From: Balneola sp.
GTDB taxonomy: Bacteria; Bacteroidota; Rhodothermia; Balneolales; Balneolaceae
Assembly: GCA_017640785.1 (NCBI GenBank)
Contig: JAEPPZ010000002.1
Location: 31,738 to 95,737, forward strand
DNA: 64,000 nt
Direction of reading: 5' to 3'
Part shown: one piece after another, positions 17,265-25,311 of the stretch
How the letters are laid out: the number at the start of each line of letters is the position of its first letter
Numbering within the stretch: the stretch's first letter is position 1
Translations under genes and position numbers: made by a program
The notes under the pieces: generated by a model
Databases searched by the model: none
What the model was told of the DNA's origin: nothing
Seen by the model: only the letters and a program-made list of their open reading frames with translations

Positions 17265-18539
17265 CTACTCAATAATAGTTAGTCTTATTGTCTCAATTCG
17301 GCTTTGAGTTGCCTTACTAATAATGAATTTATTGCCTTCAATCAGCACTTCTTCATTCACTTTTGGAATGCGCCCCAAATGATTGATAACATAACCCGCT
17401 ACGGTATCATACTGAGAAGGTTCCAAAGGTATTTTAATTTCTTCGAAGGCATTCATTAACTCGTCAATTTCAACATTTCCGCTTACCACAAAGTTGTTTG
17501 GCGCGATTCGTTTCATTACCTCACTATCGGTATCGTATTCATCCTGAATATCACCGACTACTTCTTCGAGGAGATCTTCGATTGTGATCATTCCTGCCGT
17601 TCCGCCATACTCGTCCAGAACAATTGCGACAGATAAATTAGACTGACGAAATTCCTGCATCAGGTCTTTCGACTTTTTACTGGAAGGAACCAGTTTTATA
17701 GGACGAATGATCTCATGCAACGACTTTGGGTTTTTGAAAAAATCGTGAGCAAATACAACACCAATCACATCGTCAATACTGTCCCGGTACACCGGTAATT
17801 TTGAATGACCCGATTCGATCATAGTATTCAGCACATCTTCAATTGGCGTAGATTTATCCACAGCTTCGATATCGATTCGGGGAATCATGGATTCTTTCAC
17901 ACGCATATTTGAAAGTTCGAGGACGTTATGCAAGATCTCAGAATCATCTTCATCAATATCTTCACTTCCTCCGCTTTCCCTGAGTTCCTTTACGATCAGC
18001 TCCACATCTTGTCGTCGATAAAATTGTTCGGTTTTCTCTGCATCAGGAACCAACCATTTGATAAGAATATTTGAAGAGCCGTTTGCCAGAGCAATCAAAG
18101 GTCTTAAGATCCAATAAAATAACCTCAATGGAAGTGCTATCACATTAACCATGATATCTGCTTGTGCTCTGAAAATCGCTTTAGGGAGTATCTCGCCAAA
18201 AAGCATAATAATGAGTGAAGCTATAAATGTTTGTATTGCCAAAATCTGAAATGATGACGGCTCAACACCAAACCACAATTCAGTGTAATGCATAATGGGT
18301 TCTACAAGAAACAGAGCCATTAAAGTAGCATAAACAACATTTACGATGTTATTTCCAACTAGAGTAGTTGTGAGAAAAGTGTCCGGATTTTTAGTAAAGA
18401 ATCCGATAGAACTGGAGATGAGATTATTTTTTCGGGAAGCTACTTCAAGTTTGAGTTTGTTTGCAGTTACAAATGCAATTTCGGATCCCGAAAAAAATCC
18501 ACTCAGTAAAATAGTTCCGGTAATGAGAAGCCATTCCAT
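17265..18539 (-). CDS. CNNM/CorC-family (HlyC-like) membrane protein with CBS domains
   Basis: The 424-residue protein has the DUF21/CNNM membrane domain (about 1-180, with [16 protein letters not shown] in the first helices and [13 protein letters not shown] later). It continues with a CBS pair (about 205-330, from [16 protein letters not shown] to [23 protein letters not shown]) and a C-terminal CorC_HlyC domain. Relatives move or sense Mg2+ or related cations, and the old name hemolysin is misleading. A paralogue, the gldE-like gene, is at 27846-29231. The gene sits between the enoyl-CoA hydratase and the AAA ATPase in the pspA run. Confidence 0.88.
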   Translation of the reverse strand: MEWLLITGTILLSGFFSGSEIAFVTANKLKLEVASRKNNLISSSIGFFTKNPDTFLTTTLVGNNIVNVVYATLMALFLVEPIMHYTELWFGVEPSSFQILAIQTFIASLIIMLFGEILPKAIFRAQADIMVNVIALPLRLFYWILRPLIALANGSSNILIKWLVPDAEKTEQFYRRQDVELIVKELRESGGSEDIDEDDSEILHNVLELSNMRVKESMIPRIDIEAVDKSTPIEDVLNTMIESGHSKLPVYRDSIDDVIGVVFAHDFFKNPKSLHEIIRPIKLVPSSKKSKDLMQEFRQSNLSVAIVLDEYGGTAGMITIEDLLEEVVGDIQDEYDTDSEVMKRIAPNNFVVSGNVEIDELMNAFEEIKIPLEPSQYDTVAGYVINHLGRIPKVNEEVLIEGNKFIISKATQSRIETIRLTIIE

Positions 18540-18622
18540 AGTTTACCTGGCTCCTTTTTCTACTTCTTTACAATATGTGAAACTCGATGGAGGTTCGTCT
18601 TTCATTAACGAAATGTTAGTTC

Positions 18623-19402
18623 TTATTTACCGGTAAAAGTTGGTTTCCGTTTTTCCAGAAACGCACTTGTACCTTCTTTAAAATCATCAGTGTTATACAA
18701 TTCTCCAAATAAATTTGCTTCAGAATTATACCCTGACTCATTACCTGATTCTTTAATTGCCAAGATAGCATTTTTTAAAGCAAGTGGTCCTTGTTTAAGC
18801 ATGCTTTTGACCATTTCTTTGGCTGACTCTAAAGCTGATTCTTCTGCTATCTGATTCACCAATCCAATTTCTTTGGCTTCTTGGGCTTTTACAAATCTGC
18901 CTGTCAACGTCAATTCAAGAGCTTTAGCTTCTCCCACTAATTTAGGTAAACGTTGAGTCCCTCCATATCCCGGAATTAAACCAAGGCTAACTTCAGGCAA
19001 GCCCAACAGTGCATTTTCAGAAGCAATACGAATATGACAAGCCATCGCGAGTTCACACCCTCCTCCCAAAGCATAGCCATTAACGGCTGCAACCACAGGA
19101 ATGGTCAGGTCTTCAAGTTTCTGAAAAACCCTTTGCCCACGAAGTGATTTCTTTTTTGCCTCAGAATCTCCCAGAGTGTTTAACTCTTTGATATCAGCTC
19201 CGGCTACAAAAGCTTTATCCCCAGCACCGGTTACTATAAGCGCCTTAATTTCTTTGCTCTCTCTGATATGATCAAGCGCTGAATCAAGCTCTTCAAAAAC
19301 CTGATTATTTAACGCATTCATTTTGTCGGGACGGTTTACTGTAAGTACACACACTCCTGATTCATCTACATCCAGAAGTAGTGTTTCAAATGATAAGCTC
19401 AT
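18623..19402 (-). CDS. Enoyl-CoA hydratase/isomerase family protein
   Basis: The 259-residue crotonase-fold protein has the oxyanion-hole segments AFVAGADIKEL and GYALGGGCELAMACHIRIAS. GLPEVSLGLIPGYGGTQRL follows. Both catalytic glutamates of true enoyl-CoA hydratases are present (in GGCELAM and in LPEVSLG), so hydration of trans-2-enoyl-CoA in fatty-acid oxidation is likely. It begins three bases after the coiled-coil gene at 19406-20293, so it is embedded in the pspA run although its chemistry seems unrelated. Confidence 0.88.
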   Translation of the reverse strand: MSLSFETLLLDVDESGVCVLTVNRPDKMNALNNQVFEELDSALDHIRESKEIKALIVTGAGDKAFVAGADIKELNTLGDSEAKKKSLRGQRVFQKLEDLTIPVVAAVNGYALGGGCELAMACHIRIASENALLGLPEVSLGLIPGYGGTQRLPKLVGEAKALELTLTGRFVKAQEAKEIGLVNQIAEESALESAKEMVKSMLKQGPLALKNAILAIKESGNESGYNSEANLFGELYNTDDFKEGTSAFLEKRKPTFTGK

Positions 19403-19405
19403 GAA

Positions 19406-20293
19406 TTATTCTTTAACTTGTTTCTTTGTACTTGACACGTTTGATACATCATCAGAAAGTTCATCTAAAATAGAATCAAAGTCCAGTTCAGTTTCCCATT
19501 CTGTGGTGTACTCAGGTAAGATATCCTGATCTAAGTCGTCAATCAATTGCGAAGTTTCATCCACTTCGGTTAACAAGTTATCTAATTGGAAGCCAATTTC
19601 TTCCGGATTACTCATGGTCATAGATTGCTCGTAGATATATCTGACAGCGTCTTCTATGGTTTCCAAATGAGTTTCACACACTAAATATTTCTCTTTTGCG
19701 ATCTTAAATTTCTGAAGCCTTTTTTGCATGATCGCCACACGTCGTGCTTTTGTACGCTTCAGTTTTTCTGATTCGATCGTCTTAATTTCTTCAATCTGTC
19801 GAATTACTTCTTCTTTAAGATTTGTTTCCAAAGAAGTATTTAAATACACTTCATAGCGCTTTATAAGATCCAGAAGTGTCAGATAATTCCCCAACAGTTC
19901 TTCAATTTTCTTACCAATATTATCCAGCAATCCCTGTGAGCTGTACGGAAGTTTTTCGAAGTTTTCCTGCACCATTTTAGCAAGATGTTTAAGTACTAAA
20001 AAGCGTTTCTGGCTTGCTGAATCCAGCGATTGAAACAGATCTTTTTCATTACTGGAAGCGTGGCGCTCTTTGATCTTTTTAAGCTCCGTCTTTTTTCTGA
20101 AACGAGGCAGCTTAGGAACTATACCCAAGTACATCAGCTCCAAACCAAACACTGTGGTTAGCATCACGCTTGAAGCATCTCCAAAATCGCTGATGAAAAA
20201 AGCGGTAAGTGTAGCGATCAATAATCCTCCCAGGTTAATAGGATTCATAAATGCTTCGCGAGTATAATTGATGTTTAGTTCGTCTGCTGACAT
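19406..20293 (-). CDS. Membrane-anchored coiled-coil protein of the pspA operon
   Basis: Two adjacent hydrophobic helices (about residues 17-36 and 42-60) are followed by a long charged helical region (about 65-250) and an acidic Asp/Glu-rich C-terminus. No enzyme motif is visible. The gene overlaps the preceding mini-PspA gene by one base and is followed after three bases by the enoyl-CoA hydratase gene. I infer that it tethers the PspA-like proteins to the inner membrane, as PspB/PspC do in other bacteria, but it shows no PspC signature. Confidence 0.65.
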   Translation of the reverse strand: MSADELNINYTREAFMNPINLGGLLIATLTAFFISDFGDASSVMLTTVFGLELMYLGIVPKLPRFRKKTELKKIKERHASSNEKDLFQSLDSASQKRFLVLKHLAKMVQENFEKLPYSSQGLLDNIGKKIEELLGNYLTLLDLIKRYEVYLNTSLETNLKEEVIRQIEEIKTIESEKLKRTKARRVAIMQKRLQKFKIAKEKYLVCETHLETIEDAVRYIYEQSMTMSNPEEIGFQLDNLLTEVDETSQLIDDLDQDILPEYTTEWETELDFDSILDELSDDVSNVSSTKKQVKE

Positions 20294-20769
20294 TACTCTA
20301 TTTCTGTATCGTTGCCTGGTGATGAATCGGTTTCTTTATTCTTTTCCTGATCCTTTTTTGTACCGATCGTTTTTTCCGTTTTTATTTCGTCTGCGGTTTT
20401 TTCGATCTCGGAATAAAGCATCCCCATTTCAGCCTTAACTTGTTGTAAAGTTTGTTTGGCCTTTTGCTTTTTCAACTCAGCTTCGTGCTGTTCATTCTTT
20501 ATTTCTGTTTCAAGTTCGGAATCTTCATCCATGCTATCCATAGCAACGTCTAGCCTGGCTTCCGCATGAGTAACTTTATCGCGAACTTTTCCCAGAAACT
20601 CATCAACTGATTCCAATAAACTATCCGGATTCATGTTGTTGACAGCCTGAGCGATCTTTCCTTTTTGCTCAGCCCTTTTACCGCGCTCTTTTATTTCTTT
20701 GATGCGACGGTAATGTTCCTTGTATTCCTGCTTCAGGCGTTCTCGTTCTTCTTCACTTTTGTTACTCAT
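20293..20769 (-). CDS. Short PspA-like coiled-coil protein (C-terminal part only)
   Basis: The 158-residue, highly charged helical protein has no membrane helix. Its middle aligns with the C-terminal half of the adjacent PspA. EARLDVAMDSMDEDSELE here corresponds to EARMEIALDGIDTETMEIE there, and QQVKAEMGM corresponds to EQFKLEMGE. The N-terminal amphipathic helix and first long hairpin of PspA are missing. It is therefore best read as a partial paralogue that could co-assemble with or cap PspA polymers. It lies 11 bases after pspA. Confidence 0.7.
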   Translation of the reverse strand: MSNKSEEERERLKQEYKEHYRRIKEIKERGKRAEQKGKIAQAVNNMNPDSLLESVDEFLGKVRDKVTHAEARLDVAMDSMDEDSELETEIKNEQHEAELKKQKAKQTLQQVKAEMGMLYSEIEKTADEIKTEKTIGTKKDQEKNKETDSSPGNDTEIE

Positions 20770-20780
20770 AAGAGTCTCCG

Positions 20781-21524
20781 TTAGTTTTTCTCTTTATTCC
20801 CAACAGATTTCTTTGGAGATTCTTCTGCAACAGGTTCTTCATCTATGTTGATTGAACCGGAAGATTCACCCATTTCAAGCTTGAATTGCTCTACCAATGA
20901 TTGAGCACGGATCTTTTCAGCATTCGCTTCAATTTCCATGGTCTCAGTATCGATACCATCTAACGCAATCTCCATTCGAGCTTCGTTCTTAGCCGTTTTT
21001 TCGTTTAATCGGTTGATCATCTCATCATGAGTCTGATCCATACCACCAACTTCAAACTGCTCTAATGTATCAGCAATTTTAGACTGCCATTCAGCTCTTT
21101 CGCTGGCACGTAAAGCTTCTTTAGCTTCCTGAATCTTGCGGTCTTTTTCACGCATGAAAACTTTCTTCACTTTCAGTGCTTTGTCGTACGCTTTTTCCGC
21201 AAAAACTAACTGGTCTTTTGTGTGTGCAAAATTCTCTTTAGCCTTTTCTAGTTGAAGTGCATATCCCTCAGCAATGTCATCACGATTTGCCTGAATTGCA
21301 GATTTGATCTTAGAAGTTAGTTCACCGATCAACTTTTCATTTCGGTTAGACTCCTTCTGAAGCATGATCAAGTTTGCTTTAACCGTCGCAATGTTTTCAT
21401 TCATTTGCGGAATTTGATCGTTCAGATCACGAATGTTTTGCTCTAAAATTAATTTTGGATCTTCCATGGAGCTTATTACCCCACCAAACATTGATTTTAA
21501 TGCACGTATGAATCTTTTAAACAT
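20781..21524 (-). CDS. pspA: PspA/IM30 (Vipp1) family membrane-stress protein
   Basis: PspA/IM30 proteins belong to the ESCRT-III superfamily, polymerise on the inner membrane and protect or reshape it. The 247 residues start with an amphipathic helix (MFKRFIRALKSMFGGVISS), then the typical EDPKLILEQNIRDLNDQI and long coiled coils up to about residue 220. An acidic tail (about 221-247, NIDEEPVAEE) is extra. It is the first gene of a six-gene minus-strand run; a candidate promoter lies at 21564-21592. No pspF-type activator gene is in the window. Confidence 0.92.
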   Translation of the reverse strand: MFKRFIRALKSMFGGVISSMEDPKLILEQNIRDLNDQIPQMNENIATVKANLIMLQKESNRNEKLIGELTSKIKSAIQANRDDIAEGYALQLEKAKENFAHTKDQLVFAEKAYDKALKVKKVFMREKDRKIQEAKEALRASERAEWQSKIADTLEQFEVGGMDQTHDEMINRLNEKTAKNEARMEIALDGIDTETMEIEANAEKIRAQSLVEQFKLEMGESSGSINIDEEPVAEESPKKSVGNKEKN

Positions 21525-21563
21525 GATTTTTTCCTTTTTTTAATGCCCTATGTTCATTAGATA

Positions 21564-21592
21564 CAAATTAACTGATTATTAGTGTAATTCAA
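21564..21592 (-). promoter_or_regulatory. Candidate Bacteroidota-type promoter for the pspA run
   Basis: On the minus strand TTG (21592-21590) and TTAATTTG (21571-21564) are separated by 18 bases, close to the TTTG / TAnnTTTG pattern known for the main sigma factor of Bacteroidota. The -7-like box has one base fewer than the consensus. It lies between the pyrimidine nucleoside phosphorylase stop and pspA, supporting a transcript that starts at pspA. Confidence 0.35.
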
Positions 21593-21596
21593 CATT

Positions 21597-22940
21597 TTAA
21601 AGCCGGAAATCCCGAACCCCGTTTTTGTCAACTACTTTTGTAACCAGAAACTCCTTTTCAGGTTTTGTATCTGAGATCGTTACTGCTCCATACAACTGTG
21701 CGGTCACAGGCTCGATCGTGGTTGGCTTGTTCGTATATGCCACTAAAATTGTTTCACCTTTTGTGATTTTATCTCCTACTTTCTTTTTTAACACAATTCC
21801 GGCCTTAGGATCCACGTCATCTTCTTTGATTTTTCTCCCGGCTCCCAGTTCAACAGAAGCAGTTCCTATCTCGAAAGCATCCATCTCAGAGATATATCCA
21901 TCTTCAGATGATTTCAATTCAAATTCGTAATCAGCAGTCGGATATTTACCGGGATTGGTGATGTATGTAATATCTCCACCCTGCTCTTCCACAATATCCA
22001 GCCACTTTTGAAAAGCTTCGCCGTTTTCAACTTGTTGTTTACTAATTTCTATTCCTTTTTCAACTGAATCTGCTTTTCCTCCTAAATAGATCATAGTTCC
22101 GGAAAGCAGGTGTGAGATCTCCATTATATCTTCGGGTCCTTCACCTTTCAGAGCATCTATGGATTCCTCCACTTCAAACCAATTCCCGATCTTGTATCCC
22201 AAAGGCTGTTTCATATTGGTAAGATACGCGATGGTCTCTTTTTCAAATTGCTCTCCAATACCAACCAAAGCCTGAGCGAGTTTAGCAGCATCTTCTTCTG
22301 TCTTCATAAATGCACCGGAACCGTATTTCACATCCAGCACCAAGGCATCAATTCCTTCGGCAAGTTTCTTACTCATAATACTGCCGGCAATTAACGGAAT
22401 GGATTCTACCGTTGCAGTCACATCACGTAGTGCATAAAGTCTTTTATCAGCAGGTGCAATTTCTTCAGTTTGCCCAACAAGCACCAGATTCTGTTTTTCC
22501 AGGATCTCCTTATAACGTGCAAGATCCACATCCACATAAAAACCTGGAATAGATTCTAATTTATCCAAAGTGCCACCGGTATGTCCAAGTCCTCGACCTG
22601 ATATCATAGGAACCGGAACTCCGGCACTTGCTACAATTGGTGCGAGTATAAGAGATAGTTTATCACCCACTCCACCGGTAGAATGTTTATCTACTTTCTT
22701 TCCTGATACATGTGAAAGATCCACAACTATACCTGAATGAAGCATGGATTCTGTTAATGCAGCAGATTCTTCGTCATTCAATCCATTGAGGAAAGCTGCC
22801 ATCAGAAATGAACTGATCTGATAATCAGGAATTTCATCAGCAGTGTAAGAGTCAATTAAAAAACGGATCTCATCCTTAGAAAGAACTTTTCCGTCTCGTT
22901 TTTTGCGAATTAGGGAAACAATATTGTACTTTGAATTCAT
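21597..22940 (-). CDS. Pyrimidine-nucleoside (thymidine) phosphorylase
   Basis: The enzyme splits thymidine or uridine with phosphate into base and (deoxy)ribose-1-phosphate in the cytoplasm. The 447-residue protein has the phosphate/nucleoside site KHSTGGVGDKLSL (85-97) and the family signature SGRGLGHTGGTLDKLESIPG (114-133). The C-terminal barrel-sandwich domain is complete. The motifs do not separate DeoA from the broader-specificity Pdp/Pyn enzymes. It is divergent from the lipoprotein gene at 22978 with only 37 bases between. Confidence 0.93.
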   Translation of the reverse strand: MNSKYNIVSLIRKKRDGKVLSKDEIRFLIDSYTADEIPDYQISSFLMAAFLNGLNDEESAALTESMLHSGIVVDLSHVSGKKVDKHSTGGVGDKLSLILAPIVASAGVPVPMISGRGLGHTGGTLDKLESIPGFYVDVDLARYKEILEKQNLVLVGQTEEIAPADKRLYALRDVTATVESIPLIAGSIMSKKLAEGIDALVLDVKYGSGAFMKTEEDAAKLAQALVGIGEQFEKETIAYLTNMKQPLGYKIGNWFEVEESIDALKGEGPEDIMEISHLLSGTMIYLGGKADSVEKGIEISKQQVENGEAFQKWLDIVEEQGGDITYITNPGKYPTADYEFELKSSEDGYISEMDAFEIGTASVELGAGRKIKEDDVDPKAGIVLKKKVGDKITKGETILVAYTNKPTTIEPVTAQLYGAVTISDTKPEKEFLVTKVVDKNGVRDFRL

Positions 22941-22977
22941 AGCCCAAGTATAGCCAAAAAACTAATATTTCTTCTAC

Positions 22978-23799
22978 ATGAAGAGAGATTTTTCATACTT
23001 CAATTCCGGAAAAGCTTATCTGCTCTTATTTTTTGGGTTATTATTTTCAACAGGATGTAGCTTTAAAACAATAGTTCATCCCTATCCTCAGGAATTTGAA
23101 GAAAGCATAAACAGTTATAAAGACGATATAACGCTCCATAAAGATGGTAAAATTAAATATTTACCAAACAGAGATGATTCTGAAGTTTTTGAAGATCTGA
23201 ATTATAAAGAAGGAGCTTTATATCTTGATACAGGACGTTTTTACCGTTTAAAAAAAGAAGATCAGTTTTCAGCCCCCTTTTCCGGCTCCGGCTTCATTGT
23301 GACTTCCGAAGCATATTTTGATGACCAATTAAGAGAAGATGTCTTCAAGGTGATTCTTCGCAAAAAAGAAAGTTCTGAGCACAAATATATAATTACAGGC
23401 ACTTCTCAAAACGCAACTATAGCAAGATCAGATTCAATTAATTATCAAATTATTGCTAAGGATTTTTGGCCTCCTTCTGTGAAGAAAGTAAAAGCAGAGG
23501 ATAGCAATGAATGGCATCACTATCCTTTGGGTGGAAGCTGGGATTATATTGACCAGTCAAATGAAAGATTTTTGATCGTTCAGGGAAGTCCTGTTAAAAA
23601 AAGAATGGGAGCGGAAACTAATTACGGACAGTCTTTTACGTTATTTTCTAATACTGAACTTTCCGATGAATTTAGATCTGAATTTATAATTGTATTTTTA
23701 GGCTATTGGCATCTTACCAACATTCAATATTATTATGAGGAGTGCGATTTCGAAGATCTATCTTCTGATGCCTGCCCGGGATCTGTAATCATTAAATAA
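22978..23799 (+). CDS. Hypothetical lipoprotein
   Basis: The 273-residue product has an N-terminal hydrophobic segment (about 12-26) ending in a lipobox-like STGC, so it is probably lipid-anchored in the envelope. The mature part is mixed alpha/beta with no recognisable motif. There are two cysteines near the C-terminus (EECDFEDLSSDACPG) that could form a disulfide. It precedes the pdxB-like gene by 23 bases and may share its promoter in the short divergent spacer with the nucleoside phosphorylase gene. Confidence 0.65.
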   Translation: MKRDFSYFNSGKAYLLLFFGLLFSTGCSFKTIVHPYPQEFEESINSYKDDITLHKDGKIKYLPNRDDSEVFEDLNYKEGALYLDTGRFYRLKKEDQFSAPFSGSGFIVTSEAYFDDQLREDVFKVILRKKESSEHKYIITGTSQNATIARSDSINYQIIAKDFWPPSVKKVKAEDSNEWHHYPLGGSWDYIDQSNERFLIVQGSPVKKRMGAETNYGQSFTLFSNTELSDEFRSEFIIVFLGYWHLTNIQYYYEECDFEDLSSDACPGSVIIK

Positions 23800-23822
23800 C
23801 CTTTTCACTCAACAGAGTTAAT

Positions 23823-24944
23823 TTGCTGAAAATTATTGCTGATAAAAACATTTATAAATTAGATCATTTTTTGAATGACAATGTGAAACTAACCACATTC
23901 GATCCAAATGATCAGTTACCGGGCTTAGAAACATTCGATGCCCTCTTTGTCAGAACGGTGACAAAACTCAATTCTAAAACCTTAGAAGCAATACCCAACT
24001 CATTAAAGCTCATTGGAACCGGTTCATCCGGAAGCGATCATATTGAGAAAGAGTATTTCAAGTCAAGAGGTGTACAGGTTATTGATGCTAAAGGCTCAAA
24101 TGCTGATGCGGTTAGTGAATACGTAATCACATCACTTTTGCTGTGGTCTATAAAAAGAGATATTGAGCTATCAGAAATGACAGTTGGAATAATTGGAGCA
24201 GGAGCAACAGGAAGTGCAGTCGCTGATCAACTATCACAGTTTGAAATTCCTTTTCTGAGTTATGATCCACCAAGAGCACAAAGAGACAAAAATTTTAGCT
24301 CGGCTTCTCTTAAAGATATTCTTGAGTGTGATATTCTTACTTTTCATGTTCCACTGGAGAAAAAAGGGGCTCATTCCACATTTCACTGGTTGGATAAATC
24401 TAAACTCTCTGCCAATTCTTTTGAACTGATCATTAATGCCTCCCGAGGTGGAGTTGTTGATGAACTAGCTCTTCTTAATGCCGTCCATGAAAATACAGTT
24501 GGGGATATAATTATAGATGTTTGGGAAGGTGAACCGGACTTTAATACAGCAGTCGCTGAAGCAGCATTTATTGCAACTCCTCATATAGCCGGCTATTCAG
24601 AACAAGCAAAATTAAATGCATCAAAAATGCTAGTTGATCAGTTTTCTGATTTTTTTGATTTAGAAGTTGCCGATTCCTCAAAGCTTTACCGGTCAAAGAA
24701 AATAGATCTGGCTGATTTAAATTACACACCTTATGAGTTACTTCTCAGATTACATCCTCTGAGAGAATATGATGCTGATCTTAGAGATCTGAATTTACGC
24801 CCTGACAAATCAATTCTGTTCCAGAAACTCAGAACAGATCGTCCTTACAGATATGAATACCCCTATATCAGTCTGAACAAAACTTTACTGAATGAATTTA
24901 ATGTGTTTAAAAAGCTGGGTGTTAAACCTCTGACTAATACTTAA
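23823..24944 (+). CDS. pdxB: 4-phosphoerythronate dehydrogenase-like D-2-hydroxyacid dehydrogenase
   Basis: PdxB oxidises 4-phosphoerythronate in DXP-dependent vitamin B6 synthesis. The 373 residues show the early substrate-domain motif LKLIGTGSSGSDHIE (61-75), the NAD-binding GIIGAGATGSAVA (122-134), a catalytic INASRGGVVDE segment and ATPHIAGYSEQAKLNAS with the catalytic histidine. The GTGSSGSDHID/E and HIAGYS signatures are typical of PdxB rather than of serA. The start is TTG at 23823; no better start is visible. Its 3' end overlaps the convergent ParB-like gene by 11 bases. Confidence 0.82.
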   Translation: MLKIIADKNIYKLDHFLNDNVKLTTFDPNDQLPGLETFDALFVRTVTKLNSKTLEAIPNSLKLIGTGSSGSDHIEKEYFKSRGVQVIDAKGSNADAVSEYVITSLLLWSIKRDIELSEMTVGIIGAGATGSAVADQLSQFEIPFLSYDPPRAQRDKNFSSASLKDILECDILTFHVPLEKKGAHSTFHWLDKSKLSANSFELIINASRGGVVDELALLNAVHENTVGDIIIDVWEGEPDFNTAVAEAAFIATPHIAGYSEQAKLNASKMLVDQFSDFFDLEVADSSKLYRSKKIDLADLNYTPYELLLRLHPLREYDADLRDLNLRPDKSILFQKLRTDRPYRYEYPYISLNKTLLNEFNVFKKLGVKPLTNT

Positions 24945-25311
24945 GTTCTTTCAAGGATTTGTTTTTATGATCCGGCTCAGGGTCTTCCAGAAATTGAACT
25001 ACTTTGATAGTTTCTTTCCCTTTCATTATAGCCTTCAGAATACGATGCATGCCGTCCATCACACTCCCATCTGAAGAAAGAATAACAGGATATTTAAAAC
25101 TTGTTTTTTCTGCATATTCAATGTGTTTTGCTATCTCACGAACTGAAGGCACATCATCTTTACCCTGAAACCAAAAATTTTTGTCGATATCGTCAATCGA
25201 CTCAATCATCACTTCTTTTGGTAAATAATGTTCTGAAATTTTTACGAGTCTATCAATGTCCCATGCCAGAGTATCGCCATTAACTTCTCGTATATGATAT
25301 TGTTTTCTCAT
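24934..25311 (-). CDS. ParB/sulfiredoxin-fold domain protein
   Basis: The 125-residue protein carries the fold's signature: YPVILSSDGSVMDGMHRILKA (about 74-94), in which DGMHR matches the D-G-x-H-R phosphate/nucleotide loop of ParB-like and Srx-like proteins. No helix-turn-helix domain follows, so it is not a plasmid partition protein. Small stand-alone members may bind or hydrolyse nucleotides. It starts directly after the M48 protease stop (no gap) and its end overlaps pdxB on the other strand, so it is probably cotranscribed with the protease. Confidence 0.65.
   Translation of the reverse strand: MRKQYHIREVNGDTLAWDIDRLVKISEHYLPKEVMIESIDDIDKNFWFQGKDDVPSVREIAKHIEYAEKTSFKYPVILSSDGSVMDGMHRILKAIMKGKETIKVVQFLEDPEPDHKNKSLKELKY

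Noticed and set aside
17265..18539. Hemolysin
   Set aside because: The DUF21-CBS-CorC_HlyC architecture belongs to the CNNM cation-transport family; the hemolysin name is historical.
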